64,000 nt of DNA, taken from CAVYTF01 sp963708205 (lineage in GTDB: Bacteria; Bacteroidota; Bacteroidia; Chitinophagales; Chitinophagaceae). The notes beneath the pieces are model-generated. The model was not told where the DNA came from and searched no databases. It saw only the letters and a program-made list of their open reading frames with translations. Below, in pieces: positions 16,135 to 27,063 of the stretch. Each line of letters begins with the position of its first letter. Positions within the stretch are counted from its first letter, which is position 1. The stretch spans positions 1,736,001 through 1,800,000 of the forward strand of contig OY970196.1 in NCBI GenBank assembly GCA_963708205.1, read 5' to 3'. Position numbers and translations under genes: made by a program.

Positions 16135-19100
16135 TTATCTAGCGGCCACCATTTCCATCGCCACTTTTTTGCTAAAAGCAATCCAGGCAGTGATGGTATG
16201 GGCTGCACCATCCTTCACCAATAAGATCTTTGTATCCTGTTGATTTACATCATCCAGTATTATCACCTCTTCCTTCCCCGAATGTATCAGTTTAATATGA
16301 TAAACCGAATCAAAATACTGATAATGCACCGTCATTTCTTTCCATTCTTCCGGCAAACAAGGTTGAAAATACAAGACGTTTCCTTCTCTCTTCAATCCAA
16401 TGAAATGTTCCGTTATTAATTGATACATCCACCCTGCAGAGCCTGTGTACCATGTCCATCCGCCGCGACCTGTCAGCGGTTCTACTCCATACACATCACC
16501 AGCCATTACATAGGGCTCGGTTTTATACACTGCAATGGTTTCGGGCGAGTTACCATGATTAACAGGATTGATCATCTGCAATAATTCCCATGTTTTAACA
16601 GCATTCCCAAGCTTCGCAAAAGCCATGATAGCCCATATTGCAGCGTGTGTATATTGTCCGCCGTTCTCTCTTACGCCCGGCAAATAACCTTTAATATATC
16701 CGGGGTCAATATCCGCTTTATCAAATGGTGGATTAAGTAGCTGAATGATGTTATCCTTTCTTCTTACCAAATATTTATCAAGCGCGTGCATAGCCTTTTG
16801 CACCTGTGCATTATCTCCGGCTCCGGAAAGCACAGACCAGCTTTGAGAAATAGAATCTATGCTGCATTCCGCATTTTGAGAAGAGCCTAACGGTGTGCCG
16901 TCATCAAAGAATGCACGCAAATACCAATCACCATCCCATGCATTTTTAGTGATATTATTTTTTAATTCAGCAGCCTGTTCTATGCATTCACTTTCAAAGA
17001 TGTTATCGTGTTGCATGCCGGAAATATCTGCAAAACTTATCATTACATCATACAGAAAAAATGCTAACCAGACACTTTCACCTTTACCATTTTTGCCAAC
17101 CATATTCATTCCATCATTCCAATCTCCTGAACCCATCAACGGCAAGCCATGTACACCAAAACGCAACCCATGCTGAATGGCTCTTTTGCAATGATCATAC
17201 AAGGTTGTTCTTAATTCTGAAATATTTGGAAGGTCATAATATGATTCTTCATTTGCATTAACGGGACGACCGTCAAGGAATGAAACATTTTCGTTGAGAA
17301 TAGCAGTATCACCGGTAATTTTTACATATCGCGTTACCGCAAGTGGCAGCCATAAAAAATCATCAGAACAATGTGTGCGCACTCCTCGTCCTACAGGCGG
17401 ATGCCACCAATGTTGTGCATCACCTTCTTTGAATTGGCGTGAAGCTGCGAGTAAAATTTGAGCACGGGACAAGTTAGGCGCTGCGTGAACAAGCGCCATC
17501 ACATCCTGCAATTGATCTCTGAAACCAAATGCCCCACCTGATTGATAAAAACCCGTTCTGCCCCACAATCTGCAGGAAATAACCTGGTACAAAAGCCAAC
17601 CGTTTGCTAAGAAATTTATGGAGGTATCAGGGGTTTCAATTTGAACAATTCCCAGCGTTTTTTTCCAAAAGACATTTACTTTTTGCAAAGCATCATAGGC
17701 TGCCTTATTAGTGCGGAAACGATTCACGAGGCTTACAGCTTCGTCATTATTTTTTCCTGCACCAAGTCTGTAAATTACCTCACGCTCTTTTCCATCGGGC
17801 AGATCAATTGCTACGCGAATGGCAGCACAAACATCAATACCGGCGCCTGTTTTACCTCCTAAAATTGATCTCCTCATTCCATCCGGTTTTTGAATCGTTC
17901 CATTTCTGCCGATAAATTCCATTCTGTCTGTATTAAAAGATTTATCCGCAAAATCATCCACATCAAAAAAGACAGTGCGGTTAGAAAATTCAGTATTGTA
18001 AGGGTTTTTAATAAAGATTGCTCCGGTATCTGCATTTAATTCGGACACTAAATGCATCACAGATTTAGGTCTCAGTTCTCCCAATACAAATTCCATAAAA
18101 CCTGTCACTGAAATTTTTTGATCTCTGCCTGATTTATTGCTGATTTTTATGGCAATGAATTTTATAGATGCTTCAATGTCTGCATACACTTTGACTTCAG
18201 AATAAATTCCGTTTTCTTCATGCTGAAAAATGCTATATCCAAATCCATGTCTGGTAATATAATTTCCTTTGCCGCATAAAGGATAAGGCATTGGCGACCA
18301 AAAATATCCGGTTCTTTCATCGCGTAAATAAAATGCCTCACCTCCGCAATCGCTTACTGCATCATTATTCCAAGGCGTTAGGCGAAATTCGTGAGAGTTT
18401 TCTGACCAGGTATATGCTGAGCCGCTTTCTGATATTACAGTACCAAAATTTGGATTAGCTATTACATTTACCCAAGGCTCAGGTGTGCGTTTGTCTGTCG
18501 TTGTGTTTATTAAATATTCTTTGCCGTCTTTAGAAAATCCACCATAGCCATTAAATAATTCCTGCGGATCAGCTTGCAGAATTTTTTCTGTAGAAAAAGT
18601 TTGGGAAAATGTTGTAATGTAAGGCAGCGCCGGCTTTGATGCGATCTTTTTATTTATTTGTTCCTGTAAACTTCCCTTCGTATCAGATATGATGATTCGT
18701 GCAATGGTTTGTAGTAAAATTTTATCTTCAGGAGAAACCTGGTCTGCTTGCTTTAAAAATATTGCTCCGTTTTTTTCAGAAGATGTATTTTTTATTACGG
18801 CAGTGATCAAATTTTGTATTTGATCCTGCATTTCCTGGCGATAGCCGCTTTGATCTTCATTCAAAATAATTAAATCAACAGATAATCCTTTTAGTTGAAA
18901 ATAAGTATGAGCCTGTATCATTTGTTTTACAAGCGGAATGCTATCTGTATCGCCTACTTCCAATAAAATGATTGGGAGATCGCCGGAAATAGAATAACTC
19001 CATAAGGCAGATTGTCCGCGATGATTTTTTATCAAAATATTGGGATTCGCGCGTAGTTGTTGATTAAGATAAATAATTGAGCCCGCAAGCTTTCCGTATA

Positions 19101-22100
19101 ATTGAGCCTCTACTTCTGTGGCATTAATTTGCCGCAGCACAACCTGGCTATGCGTCCATGATAATTCAAAGGCACGGTTGCGCATACTCACATCCTGATA
19201 TTTATCAATCATAGTTTGACAAATATGTTTCTCCTGCGCTGCGCCGGTTAAAATATCAATCACAATTGTTTCATCTGCTTCAATTGTAAAATTGTATTGA
19301 ATGGCTATTACAGGGTCGAGTACGGCGCCTTCAGAGTTTGTTAATCCATTTTTATTTGTGATTGCTGTTGGATTAACAAGTGTATTTCCTCGTCCGATAA
19401 ATTTATCCCGATCTGTTTCATAAGATACTTTTATCGGTGTGCTACCCTTTATTTTCATCAGGTGAAACATCCATGGTGGCTGATCATCTTTTGAGCGAGC
19501 GCGCCTTGTACATAAAATAGCATGTTGATTGGAAATAATTTCTGTCTGAACAAAAAGATTGCTAAATGCAGGATGTGCATTATCTCCTGCAGCCTGCGCT
19601 AATACTGCTTCTCCGTAACTTGTAACCTTAATTTTTCTTTTTGTGCGCAAGCGGTTAGTTAACTGCACACGCCTTATTTCCACATCATCTTCGGGCGATA
19701 TAATAATTTCTGTGTGCGTATCAAGATCGTTATCACTTCTGCGAAATTCTGCTCGTCCCTGTGAGAACACTGCTTCGTAATTTTTTGAATCTTTTAATGT
19801 TGGCTGATAAGCTGTAGACCAAAATTCATTTTTTTCAACATCAGAAATATAACAAAATATACCCCAGTTATCGCAAGTGGTATCTTCGCGCCAACGAGTA
19901 ATTGCCAGATCTTTCCATTTGCTGTATCCGCCGCCTGCATTTGTGATCATTACATGATAATTTCCATTCGATAACAACTGCACTTCGGGCACAGGCGTGT
20001 TGGGACTTTTTATTATGCGCATATCGCTGTCCGGCGTTCCTGTAATAATATTTGCCGCTTCAGTTGCCGATGAAAAATAACCAATTGATTTTGGGATCTG
20101 TTCCTGCAACAATAATAAAGTTGCCTGAAATTGCGGCTCTGCCTCAAATCTTTTTTGCAATAATTGATCAAGCAATAAATGCGATAATGAAAGAAAAGCC
20201 ATGCCTTGGTGATGAACCATAAATGTTTGGATAACAACATGCGACTGACCACGAGGCAAGCGAGAAGCAGTATAATCAATGGCTTCATAAAATCCAAAAT
20301 TTCCTTCAAAGCCATCGTCACTCATTTTTTCAAGATTGATGCATGAAGCATAAGGAGCCATCATCAAAGCCATAACCGATGCATATGGCGCAATAACCAA
20401 ATCGTCTCCCAAACCACGTTTTAACGCAAGCCCAGGCACACCGAACGCACGGTATTGATAAGTGAGGTTGGAATCAACAACATTATAACACGATTCAGAA
20501 ATTCCCCACGGGATATTTTTTTGCCTGCCATAGTCTATCTGCACTTTTACTGTGCCTCTGCAGGTTTGATCGAGCAACGTATTTTCATAAGCAGGCATTA
20601 TAAGGTTTGGCATCAGGTATTCGAACATTGAGCCGCTCCAGGAAAGCAAGACTGAAGTGCCATTGGTATTCGTTAATCTTCTGCCAAGTGCAAACCAGTT
20701 TTCCTGCGGGATTTTTCCCTGTGCAATCGCTACAAATGAGGCCAGCCTTGCTTCTGAGGCAAGCAGATCATAAAAGCCATTATCACATCGGTGCTCTTCA
20801 CTGTTGTAACCGATAGCAAGCAAATGCTGTGAATCATCATAGAGGAAATTATATTCCATATCAGCAAGTGCAATGCAATCATCGGCAAGTTCTTCGCAGT
20901 GCATTATAAAATTAGAAGCTCTTTCAGAAGCTGTGGATATGGCTGCATCAATATTATTCAACCATTCATTTTCTTCAATAGAATTTTTTTCATTTGAAAA
21001 TATTTTTGACTCTTCTTGCCATGTTTCTTTATAAGATTTTAATTCATGAAGCGAAGGAATTTTTTGAAGCAATTTTATAGAATGATATTTTTCAGGAATG
21101 GTGATAGTTAGCCAAGGCGCAAAAAAATCTAATTCATCTATTGTATTTTTAATTTGAACATCAACTTGCTTTACCCAAAATTGTACATCTTCATCTTGTA
21201 TGTTTAAATTTTTTACAACATCATTATATTTTGAAGAAAACTTTTCCAAATAATTTTTTACATATTCCAAATCAATTTCTTCAGGATGATTCATGCTTAC
21301 TATTTCATTCTTTAAATCCTGTATTTCATTTTCTTTTTTTAATTTATCGGCTACAACATTTATTGCATCAACAACTCCTGAAAACAAATTTGTATCTGCA
21401 ATTTTTTTATCTTTTAATAGAAGTAAAGATTGACGAAGCGTAAGTAGATGACCTGCTAAGTTGCCGCTGTCAACAGTTGAAATATATTTTGGTTGCATAG
21501 CTTGCAAACTCTGCGTATCATACCAATTATAAAAATGGCCTGAATAACGTTCAAGCTTTTTCATACTTGATATAGTGTTTGCAGTGCGCTCAATTAATTG
21601 CTTGATACCAATGTATCCAAAGTCATTTGCTGTAACATTTGCAAGCAAGCTTAACCCAATGTTTGTTGGTGATGTTCTATGAGCGATTACCGGAATTGGA
21701 TATTCTTGAAAATTATCCGGCGGCAGCCAATTATCATTTTGGTTAACGAAATTTTCAAAAAATGCCCATGTTTTTCTTGCAAGCTTTCGAAGATAAATAA
21801 TTTGACTTTCGGTAAGTTTTGTTTTATCCGGTGCAAGCGGCCGGCTTAGCCACCAAACAATTGCGGGAGATATCATCCAGGCTACTAAAAATGGTTCAGC
21901 AATTAATAATGTAAAGGGAGAATTTATAATGATGTAAATAAATAATGCAAGAGAAATAACCGGAGCAAACCACATATTTGCAAACGTTGCAAATAAGTTT
22001 GTTCTGTAATTATTTTGCACAAAACCTGAAGGACTCCATTCCAATAAATTCCGTTTGCTTATAAAAACACGCCATCCTGTGCGAAGGATCGCATCAATAC

Positions 22101-24846
22101 TTATAAATGCTTCATAAGGCAAACAGACAACTGTAAAAAAAGCCTGGAATATTGTTCGGTATGTTGCACGAATAGAATTTTCTAAGTGATGAAAAAATAA
22201 AACGTCATCAGATTTAATTAATATGTCCCGTAAAGAAATAAAAATGGATGGTAAAACAATTATGGCTGAAACACACAAAGTCCAGAACCATGCTGAATTT
22301 AAAACCGTCCAGCCAAGTATAAGTAAAGTTGTAAGCCCAATGGGAATTAAACTTCTTCTTAAATTATCAAAAATTTTCCAGCGCGATAATGCAGAAACAG
22401 GATTAAAAACAAGTTTGCCGTTTGCATTAGGTACAAAAGGTAAAAACCAATTTGCTATTTGCCAATCGCCGCGAATCCAGCGGTGACGCCGGTTTATATC
22501 AATATTATACCGGGAAGGATATTCTTCATACAACTGTACATCGCTTGCATAACCGCATCTTGCATAAGCGCCTTCTAAAAGATCATGACTTAAAATTCTG
22601 TTTTCAGGAAAACGATTATCCAGCACTTTTTCAAAGGCATCTACTTCATAAATTCCTTTGCCAATAAATGAACCTTCGCCAAACACATCCTGGTAAACAT
22701 CTGAAGTAACGCGCGTGTAAGGATCAATGCCCGAATCACTTTCGTGCATGCGCATATAAAGCGAGCGAACAGCGCCATGAAGACTTATTGCAATGCGGGG
22801 CTGAATAATTCCGTAACCATCAACAATACGATTTTTATTTTCATTATACAATGGATGATTTAATGGATGCGCCATCATGCCTGCTAATTTCCAGGCTGCT
22901 TCGCGTGGAAGTAGCGTATCGGTATCAAGCGTGATAACATATTTTACCGAAGTATAAATTTTTTCATCACCAATTATTACATCAAAATTATTTTTGTTAT
23001 TATATTTTAATAAATGATTCAGATGCGTAAGCTTGCCGCGTTTTCTTTCATATCCCATCCAAATTTTATCTTGTTTATTCCATTTTCTTGCACGATGAAA
23101 AAGAAAGAAAATATTATTTGAATCGGTGGAATATTTTTTATTAAGATCATTGATACATTGCACCGCAGTGCTTACCAAATCTGCATCTGCGGGTAATCGT
23201 TCTTCTTTCGCATCTTTAAAATCTGTTAGTAAGCCGAAGATTAAATTTTTATCTTTATTCGCAAGAAACCGCACTTCTAAATCTTCTGCCAACTTTTTTA
23301 TTTGTTCAACATCTGAAATGATTGTTGGCACAACGACAAGTGTTTTAGCTTCTTCAGGAATGCCTTTTGAAAAATCCATTCGCGGCAATGGATTCGGATG
23401 AATAAATAAAGTGGCAACCCAATTGGCAATTGCAAGTGCAAAATGTGAAGCACATAAAAGCGAAATGATTGCGACCGCAATTAATAAATTTTTATTAGTG
23501 CCATCATGATATGCTTTTTCAAACATGCCGAATGCAACTGCAAGCGAAATAAATAATGATGAGATAATATAAATAGCTCGTTGCCAGCGTACAATAGTTT
23601 TGCTTAGAATTTGTTTTTTTGAATGAATATTTGCTGCTTCTTCTGTTTGTGTAAGGCCTTTGCCTAAAAGATAATAACCCACATGAGCTTTTCGTATGTC
23701 AGCCGAATCTGTAGTTGCATTTTGCTTCGCAAGATTTATTGCTATGCGCGCAATTTCTATTTCTGAAAGCTTACTTTTTTTGGATATTTTTTCTATAATA
23801 TGCCTGTAACTATCACGCGTATAAAAATCCATTTTTTGATAAATGCCATTAACATCTTCACGCAATAATTGCTCAACGACACTTATCTTTTCTATAAATT
23901 CTCTCCAGTCCAGTTTCCCTAAAAACCGCAGACTGCCAATACTGTTGCGCATTGAAACCTGGTCTGCTGCCTGTTTTTGATTTTCAGCAAGAACCATTGC
24001 ATTTATAGTTGATCCTTTTTCAGCAATGTGTTGTTCCATCCACGTAAGAACTAACGTTAGATCTGTTCCTCTCCACTGCAGCTTGCGTGTAAACGCGGCT
24101 ACAAATGCGCTAACCATCGGAGGATTTGAGCGCGACATATCAGCAATTTCCAAGACCAAATTCTTTGGATCTTTTTCTGCTTTTGTCATTAATTTTTCAG
24201 CCCAGTAAGAAGCAAGATTTTCATCAATTCTATCCACTGCAATTCTTGCAGCAACACGTCTTAAATTTTCTATTAATGCAAGGCGAAGCATAATGGGTAT
24301 TGCCCATAACTCACCGATAGTTAAATAACTTACCTGTTGATATGCAGTTATAAAACGGTTTAGATTATTAATATCAACATGTCCATCGCTGTGCGCAATA
24401 ATTTCAATAGCTATGTCATATACACGCGGATAACCTTGCGAGGGTCCGCTTGTAAGTCTTGGCAAACCTTTGCTATATCCTTTTGGCAAATATTTTTTGC
24501 CGGTGCGCACTTCTTCTTCAATGATATAATAATTATCAAGCAGCCACTCACCTGCAGGTGTAATGCTTATTTTTTCTTTTACTGAATCTTGTAAAAGATT
24601 GGTAACTTTTGTAAGCACAACTTCATTATCTGCTAATCTTTTCAGCAGCATATCAGGTGCTTTGTTATAATTTAATTTATGGGAAACAGCAAGGTTGCGG
24701 GCGAGCTGCTCCATTTGCTCAACGGTGTATAATTCAGAGCGTAATGGTGCTTGTTCGGTAGCATATTTTTTTAATAAACTTTCTTTTTGAAAGTACACTC
24801 TTAAAGCCGCAAATAAATCATCTATCGGGTTAATCTTTACCTTCAT
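16135..24846 (-). CDS. Cyclic beta-1,2-glucan synthase (NdvB/ChvB/Cgs type)
   Basis: A 2903-residue multidomain membrane protein, close in length to Brucella Cgs. Such enzymes initiate, elongate and cyclise beta-1,2-glucans from UDP-glucose for the periplasm. Order: N-terminal cytosolic helical region; membrane helices near 425-470; a GT84 transferase with DTDTLLPREA near 640 and HRWIRGDWQ near 790; more helices near 830-1000; a glucoamylase-like domain (YGRQKNIPWGIS near 1435); then two GH94-type beta-sandwich regions and a phosphorylase-like catalytic domain with GDWNDGMN near 2577 and WTWYTGSAGWMYQ near 2800. It stands alone, flanked by a structured gap and the divergent murF. The cyclic product is inferred from the family. 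Confidence 0.9.
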   Translation of the reverse strand: MKVKINPIDDLFAALRVYFQKESLLKKYATEQAPLRSELYTVEQMEQLARNLAVSHKLNYNKAPDMLLKRLADNEVVLTKVTNLLQDSVKEKISITPAGEWLLDNYYIIEEEVRTGKKYLPKGYSKGLPRLTSGPSQGYPRVYDIAIEIIAHSDGHVDINNLNRFITAYQQVSYLTIGELWAIPIMLRLALIENLRRVAARIAVDRIDENLASYWAEKLMTKAEKDPKNLVLEIADMSRSNPPMVSAFVAAFTRKLQWRGTDLTLVLTWMEQHIAEKGSTINAMVLAENQKQAADQVSMRNSIGSLRFLGKLDWREFIEKISVVEQLLREDVNGIYQKMDFYTRDSYRHIIEKISKKSKLSEIEIARIAINLAKQNATTDSADIRKAHVGYYLLGKGLTQTEEAANIHSKKQILSKTIVRWQRAIYIISSLFISLAVAFGMFEKAYHDGTNKNLLIAVAIISLLCASHFALAIANWVATLFIHPNPLPRMDFSKGIPEEAKTLVVVPTIISDVEQIKKLAEDLEVRFLANKDKNLIFGLLTDFKDAKEERLPADADLVSTAVQCINDLNKKYSTDSNNIFFLFHRARKWNKQDKIWMGYERKRGKLTHLNHLLKYNNKNNFDVIIGDEKIYTSVKYVITLDTDTLLPREAAWKLAGMMAHPLNHPLYNENKNRIVDGYGIIQPRIAISLHGAVRSLYMRMHESDSGIDPYTRVTSDVYQDVFGEGSFIGKGIYEVDAFEKVLDNRFPENRILSHDLLEGAYARCGYASDVQLYEEYPSRYNIDINRRHRWIRGDWQIANWFLPFVPNANGKLVFNPVSALSRWKIFDNLRRSLIPIGLTTLLILGWTVLNSAWFWTLCVSAIIVLPSIFISLRDILIKSDDVLFFHHLENSIRATYRTIFQAFFTVVCLPYEAFISIDAILRTGWRVFISKRNLLEWSPSGFVQNNYRTNLFATFANMWFAPVISLALFIYIIINSPFTLLIAEPFLVAWMISPAIVWWLSRPLAPDKTKLTESQIIYLRKLARKTWAFFENFVNQNDNWLPPDNFQEYPIPVIAHRTSPTNIGLSLLANVTANDFGYIGIKQLIERTANTISSMKKLERYSGHFYNWYDTQSLQAMQPKYISTVDSGNLAGHLLTLRQSLLLLKDKKIADTNLFSGVVDAINVVADKLKKENEIQDLKNEIVSMNHPEEIDLEYVKNYLEKFSSKYNDVVKNLNIQDEDVQFWVKQVDVQIKNTIDELDFFAPWLTITIPEKYHSIKLLQKIPSLHELKSYKETWQEESKIFSNEKNSIEENEWLNNIDAAISTASERASNFIMHCEELADDCIALADMEYNFLYDDSQHLLAIGYNSEEHRCDNGFYDLLASEARLASFVAIAQGKIPQENWFALGRRLTNTNGTSVLLSWSGSMFEYLMPNLIMPAYENTLLDQTCRGTVKVQIDYGRQKNIPWGISESCYNVVDSNLTYQYRAFGVPGLALKRGLGDDLVIAPYASVMALMMAPYASCINLEKMSDDGFEGNFGFYEAIDYTASRLPRGQSHVVIQTFMVHHQGMAFLSLSHLLLDQLLQKRFEAEPQFQATLLLLQEQIPKSIGYFSSATEAANIITGTPDSDMRIIKSPNTPVPEVQLLSNGNYHVMITNAGGGYSKWKDLAITRWREDTTCDNWGIFCYISDVEKNEFWSTAYQPTLKDSKNYEAVFSQGRAEFRRSDNDLDTHTEIIISPEDDVEIRRVQLTNRLRTKRKIKVTSYGEAVLAQAAGDNAHPAFSNLFVQTEIISNQHAILCTRRARSKDDQPPWMFHLMKIKGSTPIKVSYETDRDKFIGRGNTLVNPTAITNKNGLTNSEGAVLDPVIAIQYNFTIEADETIVIDILTGAAQEKHICQTMIDKYQDVSMRNRAFELSWTHSQVVLRQINATEVEAQLYGKLAGSIIYLNQQLRANPNILIKNHRGQSALWSYSISGDLPIILLEVGDTDSIPLVKQMIQAHTYFQLKGLSVDLIILNEDQSGYRQEMQDQIQNLITAVIKNTSSEKNGAIFLKQADQVSPEDKILLQTIARIIISDTKGSLQEQINKKIASKPALPYITTFSQTFSTEKILQADPQELFNGYGGFSKDGKEYLINTTTDKRTPEPWVNVIANPNFGTVISESGSAYTWSENSHEFRLTPWNNDAVSDCGGEAFYLRDERTGYFWSPMPYPLCGKGNYITRHGFGYSIFQHEENGIYSEVKVYADIEASIKFIAIKISNKSGRDQKISVTGFMEFVLGELRPKSVMHLVSELNADTGAIFIKNPYNTEFSNRTVFFDVDDFADKSFNTDRMEFIGRNGTIQKPDGMRRSILGGKTGAGIDVCAAIRVAIDLPDGKEREVIYRLGAGKNNDEAVSLVNRFRTNKAAYDALQKVNVFWKKTLGIVQIETPDTSINFLANGWLLYQVISCRLWGRTGFYQSGGAFGFRDQLQDVMALVHAAPNLSRAQILLAASRQFKEGDAQHWWHPPVGRGVRTHCSDDFLWLPLAVTRYVKITGDTAILNENVSFLDGRPVNANEESYYDLPNISELRTTLYDHCKRAIQHGLRFGVHGLPLMGSGDWNDGMNMVGKNGKGESVWLAFFLYDVMISFADISGMQHDNIFESECIEQAAELKNNITKNAWDGDWYLRAFFDDGTPLGSSQNAECSIDSISQSWSVLSGAGDNAQVQKAMHALDKYLVRRKDNIIQLLNPPFDKADIDPGYIKGYLPGVRENGGQYTHAAIWAIMAFAKLGNAVKTWELLQMINPVNHGNSPETIAVYKTEPYVMAGDVYGVEPLTGRGGWTWYTGSAGWMYQLITEHFIGLKREGNVLYFQPCLPEEWKEMTVHYQYFDSVYHIKLIHSGKEEVIILDDVNQQDTKILLVKDGAAHTITAWIAFSKKVAMEMVAAR

Positions 24847-25027
24847 ACAATGGGAAAATTCAAAATTTAGAGTTCTTCAAAATTTAATTTGTGAAAGTAT
24901 GCAAAGCAAAAGCCAAAGATTTTACTATCAATTTCAAAAAAAATAAATTAATTAAAATATCTTTTTGATGAAACGCATGTTCGTATTTTAAATTCAACAT
25001 TTATTAATATTACAACAAATTTTTTTA

Positions 25028-26305
25028 GTGACGATAGAAGAACTGTATAAGATATTTTTAAACAATCCATCTGTACAAACAGATACGAGAAAACTTAAAA
25101 AAGGAGATTTGTTTTTTGCATTGAAAGGTCCAAATTTTAATGCTAATCTTTTTGCTTTAACTGCTTTGCAAAGTGGCGCATCGTATGCAATTGTCGATGA
25201 AAAAATTGATGATAAAAATGAAAAGATAATTTTAGTTGAAGATGTTTTAGCGACGCTTCAAAACCTTGCAAAATTTCATCGCGAGCAATTCAACATTCCA
25301 TTCATTGCAATAACAGGAAGTAATGGCAAAACAACAACGAAAGAATTAATTCATGCAGTATTGTCTTCTCAATTTAGAACTTATACAACGGAAGGAAATC
25401 TTAATAATCATATCGGCATTCCGCTGACGATATTAAAAATAAAAGCAGATGCAGAAATCGCGGTGATAGAAATGGGCGCAAACCATCAAAAAGAAATTGA
25501 AGGTTATTGTGTGTATGCACAACCAACGCATGGCATTATCACGAATTGCGGAAAGGCACACCTGGAGGGCTTTGGCGGCGAAGAAGGCGTGCGAAAAGGC
25601 AAAGGTGAATTATTTGATTTTATAAGAAAAACAAAAGGCAGTGCATTTGCTTTTGATGATTATAATTATTTGCACGAGATGAGCAAAGGCATACAAAAAA
25701 TTTTTTGGTATGGAACAAAAAGCGGAAATATAATTGGTGATGTAAAAACGGCTGCACCTTTTTTGGAAGTAAACTTTAGCAAAGGAATTTCTTTTGATTT
25801 AATAAAATCTCAGCTTGTTGGTTCATATAATTTACCAAATATTTTGTGCGCAGTGGCCGTTGGAAAATATTTTAATGTTTCTGAAGAAAAAATAAAAACA
25901 GCGATAGAAAATTATATACCATCAAACAGCCGTTCGCAACTGATAGAAAAAAATTCAAACAAAATAATTTTAGATGCCTACAATGCAAATCCTACAAGCA
26001 TGAAAGCAGCAATTGAAAATTTTGCCTCGATCAATTCATCCAAAAAAAATGTATTGCTTGGTGCAATGATGGAACTTGGAAAAGAAAGTATTGAAGAACA
26101 TCAAAATATTATTTATTTGTTGGAAAAATATGATTGGGAAAATGTTGCTCTTGTCGGCGGAGATTTTACTAATACAAAACATCACTTCTATTTTTTTACA
26201 AATGTTTTCGAAACAAAAGAATGGTTTGATGCAAAGCAATTTCAAAATGCTTATTTTTTAATAAAAGGATCAAGAACAATGCAAATGGAAAAAATCTTGC
26301 AGTAA
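25028..26305 (+). CDS. murF: UDP-N-acetylmuramoyl-tripeptide--D-alanyl-D-alanine ligase
   Basis: Cytosolic ATP-dependent ligase that adds D-Ala-D-Ala to the UDP-MurNAc-tripeptide, the last soluble step of peptidoglycan precursor synthesis. The N-terminal substrate domain carries TDTRKLKKGDLFFALKG, the P-loop is ITGSNGKTTTKE near 95, and EMGANHQKEIE and LDAYNANPTSMKAAI follow as in MurF. The start is GTG at 25028; no suitable ATG lies nearby and the N-terminus fits the family. The 425 residues are typical for Bacteroidota. It stands apart from any dcw cluster and is divergent from the glucan synthase. Confidence 0.93.
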   Translation: MTIEELYKIFLNNPSVQTDTRKLKKGDLFFALKGPNFNANLFALTALQSGASYAIVDEKIDDKNEKIILVEDVLATLQNLAKFHREQFNIPFIAITGSNGKTTTKELIHAVLSSQFRTYTTEGNLNNHIGIPLTILKIKADAEIAVIEMGANHQKEIEGYCVYAQPTHGIITNCGKAHLEGFGGEEGVRKGKGELFDFIRKTKGSAFAFDDYNYLHEMSKGIQKIFWYGTKSGNIIGDVKTAAPFLEVNFSKGISFDLIKSQLVGSYNLPNILCAVAVGKYFNVSEEKIKTAIENYIPSNSRSQLIEKNSNKIILDAYNANPTSMKAAIENFASINSSKKNVLLGAMMELGKESIEEHQNIIYLLEKYDWENVALVGGDFTNTKHHFYFFTNVFETKEWFDAKQFQNAYFLIKGSRTMQMEKILQ

Positions 26306-26372
26306 TGTCTTAACAAAATCCATAAATCTTTTTTATAAAAAAACCGTTTATAATTTATACAATTTCAAAAAA

Positions 26373-27020
26373 ATGAAAACTTTAATTGCAGTATTTTTTT
26401 CAATGATATGCATAGCTTCCTGTGCACAACAACAAACAGCACACCCAGCAGGAATTTTTATTGGTTCAAAAACCGGCGCTTCGCCAAACGAAGCAGTAGC
26501 AACGTTTTCAGAAGGTTGTTTCTGGCATGCAGAAATAGTTTTTCAAAGTTTGGTTGGCGTTCGTGATGCAGTTTCAGGTTACGCAGGCGGCACTGATGCT
26601 CATCCTGATTATGAAAAAGTAAGTAGCGGAACAACAGGGCATGCAGAAACAGTTCAGGTGTATTATGATCCTTCAAAAATATCTTATCAAACATTAGTTG
26701 AAGCTTTTTTTGCAAGCCAGGATCCAACACAAGTTAATGGTCAGGGAAATGATGAGGGCACACAATATCGCTCGATTGCTTTTTATAGAAATGACAATGA
26801 AAAGCAAATAATATTGAATGAAATAAAACGTTTAACTGACAGTAAAAAGTACCCATCAAAAATTGTAACGCAGGTTGTACCATTTACTAAATTTTATCCC
26901 GCAGAAGCTTATCACCAGGAATATATTTATTATCATCCCGAAAATAGTTATGTGCAGAATGTTTCTATTCCCGATTACGTTGAATTCAAAAGAAATTTTA
27001 AAGGCAACTTTAAAATGTAA
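26373..27020 (+). CDS. msrA: Peptide-methionine (S)-S-oxide reductase, predicted lipoprotein
   Basis: Reduces methionine-S-sulfoxide in damaged proteins. The catalytic motif is GCFWHAE with nucleophile Cys49; GYAGG, DPTQVNGQGNDEGTQYRS and YHQEY are further MsrA hallmarks. The first 17 residues form a signal ending IASC, so Cys17 is a likely lipidation site and the enzyme would act on envelope proteins. No MsrB domain is fused. It lies 67 bp after murF and 43 bp before the DUF983 gene. Confidence 0.93.
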   Translation: MKTLIAVFFSMICIASCAQQQTAHPAGIFIGSKTGASPNEAVATFSEGCFWHAEIVFQSLVGVRDAVSGYAGGTDAHPDYEKVSSGTTGHAETVQVYYDPSKISYQTLVEAFFASQDPTQVNGQGNDEGTQYRSIAFYRNDNEKQIILNEIKRLTDSKKYPSKIVTQVVPFTKFYPAEAYHQEYIYYHPENSYVQNVSIPDYVEFKRNFKGNFKM

Positions 27021-27063
27021 TTCACATTTTTTGGAATGAGTAACTTTACAATCTCGTAAGGTT

